Numbered from the stretch's first letter, positions 1 to 13,750 are shown. The stretch is DNA of 64,000 bases from Delphinus delphis (GCF_949987515.2 NC_082685.1:31434668-31498667); one strand, 5' to 3'. Numbers and translations: made by a program. The notes: a model not told the origin generated them from the sequence alone.

Positions 1-75
1 CTAAGCCACATTTAAAGTATTTGACAGCCAAATGTGGCTAGTGGCTACCATATAAGACAGTGAAGGTCTAGAGAA
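1..75. repeat. Probable end of a hAT-Charlie-type DNA transposon (partial)
   Basis: The segment contains the phrase 'atgtggctagtggctacca' followed by 'agacagtga', which I associate with the terminal part of a common mammalian non-autonomous hAT-Charlie element. The element runs off the left edge, so the other end and the target duplication cannot be seen. The family name is not certain. Confidence 0.45.
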
Positions 76-1190
76 GCAATACTGTAACTAGAATTAAATT
101 TATATATAAAAAGACTAAAAGTGGTGGGGAATGTAAGGTTGTTAGTTATTAAAGAATTGATGAATCCATTTAATAGCAAGAGTTCTTAACAAATAGATAT
201 CAATGTGATATATATCTCTGATATTAAAGAAGTAACCATTTTACTCTATGGAAATAGAAGTAGGAGTGAAAGTATATGTCTAGAGAAAAATGTAATTGAG
301 AAGGACTTTCATTTCTGATTAAGAGACCAGCATAAAATATCTAGAGTAACTTACCACTAAAAAACAATTAGATCCTGGCAAAAAGAAAACACACAGATGT
401 TATGTGTAGTTTAGGATGTAGAAAATAAGGGAAATCTCTAGTTGTGATCCATGCCCACCTCTACTACAAGTAAAAACACCAACCACAAAAAGTTTCTTGA
501 GCTGAAACCAGAGCAGGAAGTTAAGCATGAGAAAGTTCAAATTGCACTGATACCAAATACAAACGTAGCCACTGGTATCTGAATGGAAATCTTAGAGAAT
601 CAGAAACACGGAGGATCCATACCTAAGCTCCTAATGTGAACCAGGGACCTTGCAAGGGGACTAAAGTTGTCTTAAGTTAATAGATTTATAGCACCTGCTA
701 ATATCTGGCAAAAGCAAATCCTCTTTCTGAAAGAAAACATTGTGTTTTTAGAGCCTAAGGATTTCTACAGGTTAAAGAATCATAAAATATACAAATATAA
801 ATCTTCAAAACCCAGATACAAATGTACACACACACACACAAACACACACACACACCCCATCTTGAAAATAAGGCTAAATCGAAACAAAAAAACACCAGAT
901 TCATACCACCATGAACTTTACATAATGAGGAAATCAAATAGAGACTATGATTTTGTCTGATTTAAATAAATAAAGCAATAAATGATTTATCATTAGTAAC
1001 CATAAGATGTGAAAAAAAAGTATTCAAAAATTTAAGAATATTTTTGTTGAAACTGAAAGCTAAAGGATTGATTTAATAGCTAAATAAACAATGATGGAAG
1101 AAAAATAAGTGAGGTGGAAGACATATCAAAAGAAATTATCACTGAATTTATGTAGAGACTCGCAATGAGATCTACAAAATAGCAATCTAG
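76..1190. other. AT-rich DNA, no gene; possibly 5' part of a degraded L1
   Basis: No ORF longer than about 70 codons and no recognisable gene. The stretch is A-rich on the plus strand, as is typical of decayed L1 sense strand, and it leads directly into clear L1 ORF2-like sequence, so it may be the 5' part of that element. A (CA)n tract lies at about 825-855. I could not align this stretch to any specific L1 segment. Confidence 0.35.
825..855. repeat. (CA)n microsatellite
   Basis: Alternating CA interrupted once by 'aaa'. It makes short low-complexity ORFs on both strands that are not genes. Confidence 0.85.
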
Positions 1191-2620
1191 TTTTTAGTCA
1201 AAATGAGAAGATAAATAAAATATCTCTACAGCTGAAAAATTATAAACATGTAAACATCTTGAGTCAAAGAAAAATCACAATACATATGTGAAAATACATA
1301 GTGTTTAACAATAAAGAAAATTTTTATATCAAAATTTTTATAATGCAGTGAAACTGCTACTCTGAGGGAAATGTATGACTTAAGTCCTTATAAACAAAGG
1401 AAGGATAAATTTAAAGACTAATTAACCAATTTATGTCAGAAAAAAGATTAACAGAAAAATCCCACAGTATATAGAAAATATAAGAAAATTAATGAAATTG
1501 AAACAAGTATACAATAGATAAAATCAACAATACCTAAAATTAGTTATTTAAAAATACTGACCAAGAGAAAAAAAATAAAGTGAGGAATAAAATATGGGTC
1601 AGAGTATAACTACTTCAGATCCTTAGAATGATAAGAGAATATTTGAACAACTTAGTGCCAATAAATATGAAAACTCTGATGAAGTAATTTCATAGAAACA
1701 TAACTTTCCAAAATTAGATGTTGAAAAAATGCTAGACATACACAATTATCTTGGAATCATTTAAAAAAAATGAATCAGCTATTTTAAAATTTCCCAAGAG
1801 GAAAAAATCAAGTACAGATGTTTTTATAGATGAGTTCTAACAATATTTGATGGAATAAATCATTCCAATTTCATCAAAACTCTTTGAAATAACAGGGAAA
1901 AATGCCCAATTCATTCTATGATCAGTATATTCTTAATTCCAAAACTAGAAAATGACAATATAAGAAATAAAAATTCCAATTTAAAATCACTGATGAACAC
2001 AGATGCAAAAATCCTTATGAAAATATTAGAAGTTAAAGAGAACATTGTATAAACAATAATATATCACAAACAAGTTAGGTTTATCACAAGAATGCAGGGG
2101 TGCTTTTAAATGGGAACTTTATCAATGAAATTTACCCTGTTAATGAATTAAGGGAGAAAATAATATAATCATCTTAATAGGTACTGAATAAACATTTGAA
2201 AAATTCAATTAAAATTCATAATTAAAGCTATTAATATACTAGGCAGAAAAGGTCACCTCTTGAACTTCATAAAAAAAGTATCTGTGGTATAATAAAAATA
2301 CATATTTTTCTGGAAGGAAATCCTGACACATGCTACAACATAAACAAACATGAGGACAACATTATGCTAAGGGAAATAAGCTAGTCATAAAAAGACAAAT
2401 ACTTTATGATTTTAGCAAATGGGTAGTCAAGTTCATAGGGACAGAAAGTAGAATGGTGATTGCCAGGGAATTGGTGGGAGTGAATGAGGAATTGCAGTTT
2501 AATGGGTATAGAGTTTAAGTTTTGCAAGGTGAAAAAAGGTCTGGAGGTTGGCTGCATAACAATGTATAGGTAATAAATACTACTAAATTATATATTTAAA
2601 AATAATTAAGATACAATTTG
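1190..2620 (+). repeat. Degraded L1 LINE, ORF2 part plus 3' UTR, internally deleted
   Basis: Reading the plus strand, phrases match L1 ORF2 in order: a segment around 1480-1580 ('aatgaaattgaaac', 'aaaatcaacaa', 'ctgaccaagagaaa'), then around 1960-2230 ('tctgatgaacacagatgcaaaaatcct', shown here in the variant 'actgatgaacacagatgc', 'tttatcacaagaatgcaggg', 'aaaaattcaatt'). From about 2310 it jumps to an old L1 3' UTR ('gacacatgctacaacat', 'agaatggtgattgccaggg', 'cataacaatgta'). The stretch that would encode the rest of reverse transcriptase, including its catalytic FADD box, is missing, so either this is one L1 with a large internal deletion or two abutting L1s. Many stops; non-functional. Confidence 0.75.
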
Positions 2621-2624
2621 TCCC

Positions 2625-3275
2625 TGGTATAAAGCTTCAAAACTCTTGGAATTTCTTGAATGATATGAGTGTTTTTTTATGCTAATGAGATGGACTGTGC
2701 TGGGCCCTGTAGATAGCACTGGTTGCCAGAAAAAAAGTCACATTACTATAGTGCTGAAACATTCCTGGGACTGGAGATTGAGTTCAAACATGTGATCAAT
2801 AATTTAACCAATTGTGCTTATGTAATGAAACAAATAAAAACCCTGGACACTGTGGCTTTGGAACATTCTGGCTGGTGAATATACCCATATACCAGGAATA
2901 TGGTGCATCCTGACTCCACTGGGCCACAAGCTCCTGTGCTTGGGACCGTTACAGATCCTGTTCTATTTATCTCTTCATCTGGTTGTTCATTTGTATCCCT
3001 CACAATCAAAGTATAACTGTAAGTATAGTGTTTTCCTCAGTTCTGTGACTAGCAATTATGGAAACTAAGGGAGTTGTGGAAAGTCACAAATTTCTAGTCA
3101 GCCAGGCAGAAGTAGGGGTAGACTAAGGAACCCACCTGTGGCTGGCATCTAAAATAAAAATCTTCTCAATGGGGAACTTGTTCTTTAACTTGTGGAATCT
3201 GGTGATAACTGTGGGTAGTTACTATCAGAAATGGGTCAAATTGCAGAACACCCAATCAGTGTTAGAACACTGGTA
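2625..3275 (+). mobile_element. Old solitary LTR, likely ERVL-class (copy A)
   Basis: The order of landmarks fits a retroviral-type LTR: 'ggactggagattgagttcaa' (2770s), 'tatgtaatgaaac' (2818), a polyadenylation-like 'aataaaaaccctgg' (2831), 'atctcttcatctggttgttc', and a 3' part ending near 'cagtgttagaacactgg' that resembles a primer-binding-site edge. The same element is present in the opposite orientation at 25105-25960. No coding internal region is seen. The exact Repbase family is not resolved; class III (ERVL) is my best guess from the leucine-tRNA-like motif after the LTR. Confidence 0.55.
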
Positions 3276-3479
3276 TTGGAACAAAATATCTATGAAAAAT
3301 CTAGAGTAAATGTCTTTGTAATGGTGAAAGTTTAAAAACATTTCCTTTTGAAACAAGGACAAAACATAACTCACTAATTCTACTGAACATGGTCTAAATT
3401 GAGTAGTCAGCATGAAAGAAGAAAAAAATATGAGTATGAATTATAAAGACACAATAGACTCATTATTCCATAGACAATA
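3276..3479. other. Spacer, nothing recognised
   Basis: AT-rich, no ORF of note. It could be residual proviral or L1 sequence but I cannot show it. Confidence 0.4.
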
Positions 3480-3785
3480 AAAACATATAGACAGAAAATT
3501 CAAAATAAAATATAAGTTATTATGATTAAAGGCTGCAAAATAGCCTATACAAAACCAATATACAAGAATCAATTGCACTGTTTTTGACAACAAAAATATC
3601 AACATTTATTACATATCTACAAAACTGAGTAGAAAGACATACCATGTTCATGAATTAGAAGACTCAGTGTTATATAGATGTCAAATTTCCACAATCTTTT
3701 TATAAATTCTAAAGAATTCAACTTAAAATATCACAAGATTTTTTTTTTAAGAAATTGAAAATCTGATTCTAAAATTTACATAGAA
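3480..3785 (+). repeat. L1 LINE ORF2 fragment, left half (split by an LTR)
   Basis: L1 ORF2-like phrases such as 'acataccatgttcatgaatt', 'agaagactcagt' and 'ctaaaatttacatagaa' occur in the expected order on the plus strand. The match stops at the LTR starting near 3786 and resumes at 4386. Confidence 0.7.
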
Positions 3786-4385
3786 GTCATGGTAGGCAGA
3801 ATTCTAAAGATATTTCCCCAACTTTTCCTGCTCTAATTCCTAGAACTGGAAATATACTGAGATATCATGCCTGTAATTACTTTACATGGCAAAAAGCATT
3901 TTGCCTATGTAGTTAAGGTTACTAATCAATTGACTTCAACTCAATCAAAAAGGTGAATGTAACCTAATCACATGTGACATTTTAAAAGTGGAAATTTTTT
4001 TTCTGGCTGGTAGTACAAGAGGAAGGCAGAGATTTGAAGCAGGGGTGAACCGACATATTGTTCCTGACTTGAAATCAGAGAGGTTCATGTGGAAAGGATC
4101 TGGTAACAGTTGCTATGAGCTAATATCAACCCCCAGACCACAACCAGCAAAGAAATTGGAACCTGAGTCATATAACCACAAGGAAGTGATTTCTAGCAAC
4201 AGTAAATACGAGCATAGAAGCAAATCTCCCCCCAGAGACTACAGGTAAGAACTGAGCCTGGCTGAGTACTTGATTTCAATCTTAAGCAGGGAACCCAGTC
4301 ATGCCATGCTGGACTTCTGAACTATAGAAATGTGAGCCAATAAATGGGTACTGTTTTAAGCCAATAACTTCATATACAACAAGGT
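3786..4385 (+). mobile_element. MaLR/MLT1-like LTR inserted in L1
   Basis: Begins near 'ggtaggcagaattctaa' and contains 'acatggcaaaaagcatttt', 'atgtaacctaatcacatg', 'gaggaaggcagag', 'tggacttctgaactataga' and an 'aataaatgggtactgtttta' polyadenylation region followed by 'agccaataac'. This is the layout of a mammalian MaLR-type LTR. It carries an 86-codon open stretch (3988-4248) that I regard as chance. It interrupts an L1 whose ORF2 sequence continues on the other side, so it is younger than that L1. Confidence 0.65.
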
Positions 4386-5470
4386 AAACCTAATTTAAAG
4401 CAATAGTTCAAAACTCTGTAAGATACTTCAGAATAAAAAGAATAAAGTGAGACTGGCCTATCTCTACCAGAAATCAAGATAATTATAAAGCTATAATCAT
4501 TAATAGAGAGTGATCAGGCTACAAATAGAGCTAAAGAGAATTCTTAGAAACTGACACTTTGATATTTTGAATTTGCTTTATATTCCACGTGGTTTTGTAT
4601 ATCACTGGGGAAGGAGGATCTACTCAATAAATAGCACAGGAACTCTTGTTTATTCATACTGGGGTAAAAAAAAAAGAAATCAGATCTAATCTTCTTGCTA
4701 TACAGAGAAATCAACCCTAGATAAATAAAAATTCTAAATGTTAAAAGTCAAAACTGTAAATCTTTACAAAGAAGATGTAGGAGAATACCTTTATGACCTC
4801 AGAGAAGGAAAGAAGTCCTCAAACAAAATCCACAGAACACCATAAAAAAATATAGAAAGCAACCATGGTAAAACAACAACAGTGCATAAAATGTAGCTAC
4901 CAAAACTAAACTGTATATTCCTCAAAATATTTCTTAAAGGAAAAGAAATAAAGCTATAAATGTTGGAATGTATTTGCAAAGTATAACTGAAAAACTATTT
5001 GTATTCAAAAAAAGAAATTTCAAAATCAGTATGAAAAACACTCAGCAAAATCAATATTTTTTTAAAATAACAAATATCTTAAAGAAGGAAAACAATAAAT
5101 GACAAAAATTAGATTACTCGACTGTAATAAAGAAGAGCAAAATTAAGATGAAAACAATGTTGTTTTCATGCTTAAAACGTTTGCTTAGGCTTGGAAATTG
5201 AGAAATCACAAAAAGTGATTATCTAAATTTCGTTATTATAATATTTGAGCTTTATATTTACTGACTTTCTGCATATTATATTCACAAAAATTAAGAAATA
5301 TGGCAATATCAAGTACTGGTCAGGCTGTGGGTCAACACGAACTCTTAATATAAATACTGCAGATAAGAATAAAAACTGATACCATTACTTTAAAAAAGAA
5401 TTGAACATTATCTTGAAAATCTCGAGACTCATACTATAAGGCCAGCAATCCCATCATAAAAATACGTCCA
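4386..5470 (+). repeat. L1 LINE ORF2 fragment, right half
   Basis: Continues the L1 ORF2 reading: 'ggcctatctctaccagaaat', 'aagataattataaagctata', 'ctcaataaatagcacaggaa', 'atcaaccctagataaataaa', 'taaatctttacaaagaagat'. It degenerates towards 5470 ('aggccagcaatcccatcata'). Stops in every frame. Confidence 0.7.
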
Positions 5471-6854
5471 TGCACCTTTTGCAGCTGACTCCCCATACAA
5501 CTTATTTTGCAACATCACCTCTCTCTTTTTCTTCCAAAACTTTAAACACAAATATCTTCTCTCCGCCTTTGCTCATGTTTTTCCTCAGCTCTTCTTTGCT
5601 CTTATTTTTTTCTTTACTTTTCTCCTGTTTCTCTATATGCAAATCCTATATATGCTTTAGAAAAGCTCATAAAGGAAATGTTCATTTATTTATTCTTCCA
5701 TTCATGCAAAAAATATTTACTGAGGAGCCACTATGTGCCAAGTATTTAAAGCCCAGCAGTACACTAGATAAGCATGCCTCTACCCTTGTGCTTCCTATTT
5801 TTCAAAAGATGACTAGGTAGTTGGTGTGGAGACAGACAATAAACAAGCAAATGAAGTAAATTCAGATTGTTCTGAGAAAGAAAAGTAAACAGGATGAGTT
5901 GACCTGATAAAAAATAATTGTGGAAGTAGAAATCTGTATTAAATATATGTCCTGAGGAGCATCTCTTTCCTTAATATACTGAATTTCAAGTGTGTATGTA
6001 TACATATGTATGTGTGCAGGTGTGTATGTGCACATATATACACACACAAGTATGCATGTGCACACAACACATTTATCTCCTATTCATGACTCTGTGTTTC
6101 TATATATCACAGTCCATGTTTGATTCATTACTTTATCATCCTCAGTATCCAAGTACCTTACTATGACACTAACAGAGCATGAATAAATGCTACCAGCTCA
6201 ATAAAGGCTGCAGTCATCAACAGCTAAATACCTTTCTCTTGCATTGCCAAGGTTGTACTGCTTCAGGTAAGCTTGGGCTGAAGCTCCTCTGCCTTCTCCG
6301 CCATCCTCTATCCTGCACAGAAGCCTGATCCCCCTGTGTTCCTCTCTGTTGACTGGTATGGAGGACATGGACACTTTTCTGAAGAAATCTCTGTGACACC
6401 TACACAGACCTTGAGAATCTGAAGGCGGGTTATACATCAAGGTTGGGACCAGCAACTTCCAATCAGTGTAAATATAAAGAGAAAACATCTTAATTGTTTC
6501 TACTACTTTGTCAAACAATAGAAAAATTGAAAAATGCTTAGGGTAAAAATAATTAAATTTTTTCTCATAAAGACAATCTTTGGCTCTAAATAATTCTCTG
6601 AATTTCTAATCATTTACATAGGAAATAGTCTTATATTTTAAAACCAGTACTGTGTTTTCTACAAGATTGTCAAGCTCTTGTTACGTGGTAGTAAAACTGT
6701 TTTTCAGAAGGTTGATACTAATTTACGTACACACCAGTTGTCCATGAGCCTGCCTATGTTTCTCCAAAAAAAACACAGGGAGGATTTCATCTCTTAAAAT
6801 TTTTTCTGTGTTGGAAAAACAAAAAAGGGCTCCTTTATGCTTTTTTTTTTTAAT
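5471..6854. other. No gene; a few weak repeat remnants
   Basis: About 5675-5900 resembles a very common ancient mammalian interspersed repeat ('tatttactgaggagccactatgtgcca', then 'acagacaataaacaagcaaa'), shown here only in short pieces. A TG/CA-rich tract lies at about 5990-6070. About 6090-6195 ('ctatgacactaacagagcatgaataaatgc') looks like an L2 3' end. The minus strand is open for 106 codons at 6198-6518, but the product has no recognisable domain and codon use looks random. Confidence 0.4.
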
Positions 6855-7570
6855 TTCCTTTCCCTTATATTATGACTGAAGTTGAGCTATTTTCATATGC
6901 TCATTATTCTTTTGCAGTTCTTATACTTTGAAATCTCTTTACCATTGTTGACCATTAAAAAAAAAAGACTTTAGTGTTTTTAAAATTCTTTAATGTCTGC
7001 ATTTTGGAAAAGTATTTCCTCAGTTTGTTATTTATCATTTAATTTTTCTAATAATGACTTTTTGATGTATAAACGTTTGTAAATTTTAATTCAAGTATAT
7101 TGATCTTACCCTTGGTGTTTGTTGATTTCATAATTTAAAAGTTTGTTTATGCTTAGAAGTCTACAGATCACAAAAATTATCCAAATTGTCATTTCATTAT
7201 TATAAGATTTTAGTTTTACATTTACCCTAAATTGACTTTCCATTAATTTATCATTTTACCTTCTATGTTTCCCTGTTGAATATATTTTGGTATATGATGT
7301 ACAATGAGGATCTACATTACTGTCCCCTCCTAAAGATAGCCAATATTTTAACTCCATTTATTAAGTAAACCTTTTGCAAATGGTTTGTGACCTTTTCTTA
7401 ATTCTATATATATTGAATTCATATACATGTACCCACACATATGTTTCTGTGTTTTCTATTCAGTCCCATTTATCTGTCTGCATATTATTGTGTGTACTGC
7501 TGCTTCATGTATTGTGTCTTTATAATATGTTCCAGTACTTATACTATGTTTCAATATGCTTAAAATGTAT
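6855..7570 (-). repeat. Old L1 LINE fragment, antisense
   Basis: T-rich plus strand with the antisense L1 ORF2 3' region order: 'cagtttgttatttatcatt', 'taatgactttttgatgtata', 'aattcaagtatattgatctt', 'taaattgactttccattaat', 'tttccctgttgaatatattt', 'cagtcccatttatctgtctg'. Strongly decayed. Confidence 0.6.
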
Positions 7571-10500
7571 TTAAAAACACATTTTAAAGCATGTTTAGAG
7601 CCTCCTAAGTTATATTTCTCTTTCATGCTATGTTGGTTATTTTTTAGTGACTGATTTTGAAGAGTTGGTATTTTTGAAGAGTTGGTATTTTAGATAATTT
7701 TGTCTTTTTTTTTTAATTCTCTCTTCAACTAATTCACCTATTTATTTATTATCACTAGGAATTACAAGTATTTTTTAAACCTTTTGACAAATTTTAAAAT
7801 AATAATGATTGTTAAGGTACTATAAAATAACGTAATAGCCCTAAAAATAAATCTTTAGCAAAGAATCACTAAATTAAACTTTATTCTTCTCTTATAAAAC
7901 AATTTAATACTTGACTTACGTATCTACACCCATAAACAGGTCACTTGAAGCCTATGGTAAGTCTAGTAGTACCCTGGCATTCATACCCAGCATGTTTTTA
8001 AAACCACTAATATGCTACTCTCCAATATTTTTCCAATATAATGATTGTCTATAGGTGTGAAGGGAGGATTAAACAAAACTGAATGCTGATTAAATATTAT
8101 GGGACCACAATTATGGGAAAAGAGTCATTGTTTCATACTTAGACCATTCCTAGGAACTGTGGAGAATCAAGTGGGAAAAGCTGTGGGCAGCGAATGAAAC
8201 TAAGGAAAAGGAACTGGGAAAGATAGGAAAATGACAGAGGAGCAGAAAGGAATTGTAGATATAGGTGGGCATAGTAAAGGAACTGACGAGATGTCACCCC
8301 AATACTATCTGTGTCTTTCACAACTTCAGACATCCATGCCCATCCAAGGAGGGGGAGAGGATTGGAAAATCAAACATAGTACATTGTTTATGTAGATGTT
8401 TTATTCTAACAAGGAGTGCTTCATTTAAATATAATTCTGCTTGCTTTGTGCAAAACTGAAACTGATACATTTGTAAAGGTTTCTTTGTACTGTTTCTAAT
8501 CTATAATTTAACAGATTTGTTCCACCAGAACAAATATTTGCTGAATGTTATAGAAATGGTTTTGAAAAGTATAATGTCAGCAAGATCGCCTCTGAACACA
8601 ACAGTTGAAAAAGGCAGCACCTGTATGCTAAAATACACAGATCCACCCACAAAATGGGCAATGTTTCAGAGACAGTTAGTGCAGAAGCCACTCTTGTATT
8701 CTTATAAACACTGTTCTTTTTTCTGTCCTTAAGACATGTCCTCAAACTCTTCCTCATATTCTGCACAGCAAGGGGCATTAATCACACAAGTCTACGTGCC
8801 CATTTGTCCAGAATTGTTGCCTATGATCCATCCTTTGAATAACTTATACTTCTGACCTTTCTGATCAATAAGATGAACGATAAAGGCAAAGGCCTGTGGT
8901 TTGTATCTTCGTAGAAGTTGCCATCTCCTCTGAGTAGTTAAAATAAATAATTCCTTTAGTGTTATTCATTGCCTCCTGTAAGCGATATTTGTATGTGTGT
9001 GGGAGCGAGATGTACTGCATCTTCTTACCTTTGATGTTTGGTCTTGTTTTGGGGATGCTCTTTTGACAAGCTTTCAAAAGCCCCCTACTATGAATGTCAA
9101 ATTAAGTACCCTTATGAATATGCATGAACATAAACCTCGTGTACTCATTTTGGTGGCTACTCACTGTGCTGGATTGCCCTGGAAGCCATTCCAAATGGTT
9201 TTGATTTTGCATTTGAGATTCTTAATGGTGGTAATTATCTGTTGCAGCCATGCAGTACCAAATATGATGCGTGTTAGAGATACTTTAAAAAATAATAATA
9301 AAAATGACTAAAGATGCTAATTCCCACATTTTAGTTCCTACAGGGCAATTAGCCCCTAGTAATGATGTTTATATTTATATGCAAATGTTTCAGGACAAAT
9401 GAATCTTAACAGAGACTTCATATCTATACCATTGGGAGATGAGAGTATTCCATCTGTCTGTAGAAAATGCCTGCCATTAGCTCTACATGTAGCCTATTTC
9501 TGTAATAGAAACTATTTAATCTTAAGTAATTCCTTCTTCATTTTGTGTTATTTTTCCTTCCTTCTGTTCTTTTATTAAGACTCTTAACTAGTACAGTATG
9601 TGCGGCTCTTCAGGGCCTACACAGAGGTGCCCTGCCACATTTTCTTCTGAGTATCATCTGTTGTTTGAATTATCACCTAATGTCCTCGCCATCCCTCATT
9701 TTGAGATACTAACTGAGTAACCAAAGCAGGTTGCTCAAGAGGCACTTACCCGTTAATATCCTCTGTTGTAGGGATTGCTACAACATGAAAAGACAGAAAT
9801 GTAATGAAGAAGTAAAGTTCTGCACTATAGCTGAGCTTTTGACTAGCTTCTGGCCTGTTTTCATGTGGAAACTGAAACTTACCGACTTGTCATGAACTAC
9901 CTGTATAATCAGTCAGGGAACAGGCTCAGTCTACAGCCAACCTCATACTGCAAGGCTCTTTCTACTCCAAGACAATCTCTTAATACAGAAGGTCCCTTAA
10001 AAACGAATCATTCTTTTTCTGTACTCCCTTTGTTTTCTCCAGACATTTTAAACTATCAATTGGCAATTCAGTTACTTATCTAATGTCATTTGATATACTG
10101 CTTGCTTAGCTTAGATATGTTCTTTTGCAGAGGAATAAAGTGATAGCCATTATTTCATTTAGGAAGTATTGTTGTTCCATGCTTTTAAAGGCCAGCAAAG
10201 AGTCGTTTCTTTTTAGCTATCAGAAATGGAGTCTCTGAATCCATGACTACATAAAACAAAAATTATTAACTGAATCTAGAATTCGAGAGGTCTACCCAAT
10301 ACTGTGAAAACTTAAGATTTCAAATTTTGTTTGGAGAAACAACAAAAAAGAAAAAGAATCAAAGACCAGTATAGTAAGAAAATTGTGTCATATTTATACC
10401 ACTTCCATAGCAGAAATTCCTTTAAGAATAGTAATATGTAAAGGCAAGGGTAGAATCTGGTGAACCTACTAAACATAACCAAGTTCAGGTCTATGGTAAT

Positions 10501-13044
10501 TACCCACAACTTTCCATAGTAAAAGATGCACTCACCTGACAACTGTGTATATATATTTCCCTTTTAACCTAGAGTAAACAAGAAAGAAGCCACCCCAGAA
10601 TTTCTAAATAAGAACTAAATTGAAACAGATAGCAACAGGTTTCAAAACACAGATGATCCTTGTCACTCACAGTCAAAATTTTGAATAAAGGAGTCTGGGA
10701 AAGGGAGAAATTCAGCATCCTGCCAGTGGAAAACTTCATTAGAATATCTTGAGATTTATCTGTCACTCTGACAGGATAATTTGATTTTAAATTCCATCAC
10801 TGCTAGCCCTAATTTTTAAAATTATATTGAAAAAAAAGTGACTTCTTTTTCTCCCATACAATGAATAATAGGATAATATAAATCAAAATCAAGGGTGCCA
10901 TTAATCAGACATTACAGGAAAAATACCTGAAAAATTTTAGGGTTTCAGGGAAGTAGGAAAGTTTCCCTCCCTCACTCCCACCCACCCATCATGGAACCAG
11001 AGTAAAGATCAGTTAAAATAAATTCTTTATGAAGTTTAATTTAGAGCATCCAAAGTTTTCTCATCAGTGTAGAATTTTAATTCTTTCTCAGAAAGTCTGG
11101 TTTCTTTCAAAAGAGCAGCACTTATTCAACCCCATGCTGAGCCCACTTAGGACAGTATTATCATAATTCATTTCTGAATGAGAGTTTTTCAGACAGTAGA
11201 CAAAAAACACAGCAAAATGTCATGAACATGCTCTTACTTTTAGGTGTTCCAGTTAGCACCTAAAATCATATAAATCTTATAAAACTCCAATCTCTTCTCT
11301 TTCCCTTTCTCAATAAAGGGACATACAAACAATTCAATGCCAGTGATGGATGAAAGTAAAACCACTTTCAGAAGCTGATCTACTTGAAGATCACTGCCTG
11401 CTCTTTCAGTTGTCGTTCTGTAGAGCACCTCAGAATTCAGGTATTCTCAGACCCACAGTGATAATCAAACAACTCATTAAAAAGAACAGAATTATATCCT
11501 GACCAAAATGGAAAGAGTGCCATATCTTGAGAATTGCTTTTTACATTTCTGGTGACATACTTCATGAACTTGCCAAATATTAAAATTTCTAAAGAATGAG
11601 GACTTAATGTCAACCTGCTTGTCAGGGAATCGGGTTCGTGAGCAGTAGAATTTTTTAATATGAAGTTGAGAAGTCAGAGGTGCCTCTCTTTTTGCCTCTT
11701 CATTTAGCAGAATCAACTCTGACAGGCTCACCTTCCACAGAGCTCTCTGTTGTAACATTTACTTTCTCTTTAGGGAGCTATGCTTCTCATGCCTGGACAT
11801 GCCACTATTTAAGTTTTTCCCTGCCACATTTCTGCTTTTGGGTAAACAAATGAAGAGACAAATTGATTCTGTTATTTAGTATACATCATTGTGGCTTCTT
11901 GGGAAATAGACCAAGTACGAACTTGGTTGAACTCCCTTCATTGAAACTTAGAACCAAATGATTCATATAATTTAATATTTGTACACTTTGGGACATCCTG
12001 GTTCTACTTTTTGAGACATCAAGATATTTTTTTTTTAAAATTAGTGTATTCACATTTTTCAAAAAGTGATCACACTTTCTACTTGGTAACCTAGGCAGAT
12101 ACAGTTTTTTGATAAAGTTTTTCAATATTTAACATGTATGTGCATTCATACACTTACCTGTACATGTATATACTCGTGTGTGCATTGTATAAAATCTCAA
12201 AGTGACAATAGCTCCACCACCAAACTATGAATTGAGGAAATTTGAATGAGAAATGTAAATTAATTTGCTTCCCACTTATCTAGGAAAATCCAACAAAAAT
12301 TATTTTAAATGATGGTTTTGTACACTGTACAGATTTTAGAAGCTTTAGGAAGAGCACTTACCTAACAAAGTTGAGATTCTTCTCCCATACCGGTGCTCAC
12401 TCAGGACACATGCCCAATTCTTCATAAGCAGTGTAGCTGTAGTTTTAATAGCAACTTCCCACCTGTTGCAAATTTAAAATTGGGATTATTTTTTAATACA
12501 GAAGAAAAATCATTTTGTTCAAGAAAAGTAATATAAAAATTGCATTAAGATATATACTCTCAAATGCCCTCATCAAAGATGCCCAGCTCTTGATTTCAGG
12601 AGCAAACTCCTCAAAGATTTCACCTTCACCCTGAACAAAGCTGTGACAAGCCAGTCAAGGTCCACTGAATCCAATTAGAGCAGTTTTCTGGGAAAGGAAC
12701 TGTGATTCTTGACAATATTAGGGCAAAATACTGCAAGCTGTTTTAACATGAAGGAGGGCAGTCGTAGCTACAATCATCTTTAGTCTGTGGCTTAAAACTG
12801 TGTCGTCAAGCCATGATAGGCACAGAACATTTGTCAAGCTCTACGGGAACCAGCCATTGGCTGTTCTGTCCTACAAGGCTATAGTTTGTTTATATTCTGT
12901 TGCATAAAGTCAGGAGAGTGTTTAGAGGCTAGAAAAATCCAGAACAGTGGACAGAGAAGTCACTGTTGTCTGTATAACTTAAGAGGGGGTGATGTTCTGT
13001 GAATCTTATGAAAAAGGACTTACAAGATTTACCAACTCAGAGAA
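7571..13044. other. Mostly single-copy-looking DNA, no gene found
   Basis: About 5.5 kb with few recognisable repeats. The longest open stretches are 60-104 codons (for example 8997-9311 plus strand and 11492-11758 minus strand); none shows a domain, signal peptide or credible splice structure. A short 17-bp direct repeat ('ttgaagagttggtattt') occurs twice near 7655-7692. Conserved non-coding elements could lie here but cannot be judged from one sequence. Confidence 0.5.
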
Positions 13045-13750
13045 ATGTTACCCACTTCTTCCTTATCCATCAACTCTTCAAGAAACCCTGACAAACCCAT
13101 TTCTTACATGTCGCCTTGTTTGTCCCTCTTATTGCACATTTCCTGCCATTTCCCCCATTATTGGACTTTGCACTGCAGTAAAATCCTTCTAAGTATTCAG
13201 CCTTACCTAGGCCTCCCTCCAGTTCACATTGCACTCTGTCAGAAGCACCTTCCTCAAACACAAATATAAAACATGCCAACCTCTGACTTCTTTCACATCA
13301 ATAGTTCTTCATTCTGAGATCCTTAAGGAAAAATAAAATATCCTTCACGATCTGACTTTTGCCTATTCTGCAGATTCATCTTTCGAGTGTCTCTACCCTT
13401 TCCCAATTTATTTTGAGTTCCCGCAATACCAAACTTCATATAGTCTACAAACACACACTGCCTATATGGTTCATTCTGTCTTTTAATCCACCTAGAAGAG
13501 TTCTACCTGTTCTTCTAAGTCCTCCTTTGAGATGTTATCTTCTCACAGGCCTTCCCTGCTTTACTTCCTGAAAGGGTTAATCACCCTCTCCTCTAAGATA
13601 CCTCTATAGCTGTCTGTTAGTGTACTTTCTGTTTACATGTCAATCATCTCCCCTTGAACATGAGTCTTTTGGTCTAAGTCCCATATATCATTAATCTTCA
13701 GTTCTGAAGTGCTTAGCATAGTGCCTGATCTATTAAGGAGAAGTGTATAT
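13045..13750 (+). repeat. L2 LINE 3' fragment
   Basis: Pyrimidine-rich sense strand with L2 3' phrases in order: 'acgatctgacttttgcctat', 'agttctacctgttcttctaa', 'ctcacaggccttccctgc', 'cctctatagctgtctgttag', 'ctccccttgaacatgagtc', 'gtgcttagcatagtgcctg'. Heavily diverged, consistent with the great age of L2. Short ORFs here are chance. Confidence 0.7.

Noticed and set aside
3988..4248. 86-codon plus-strand ORF
   Set aside because: Lies inside a MaLR-type LTR, which does not encode protein.
8997..9311. 104-codon plus-strand ORF
   Set aside because: No domain, no splice sites, no codon bias and no polyadenylation context; consistent with chance.
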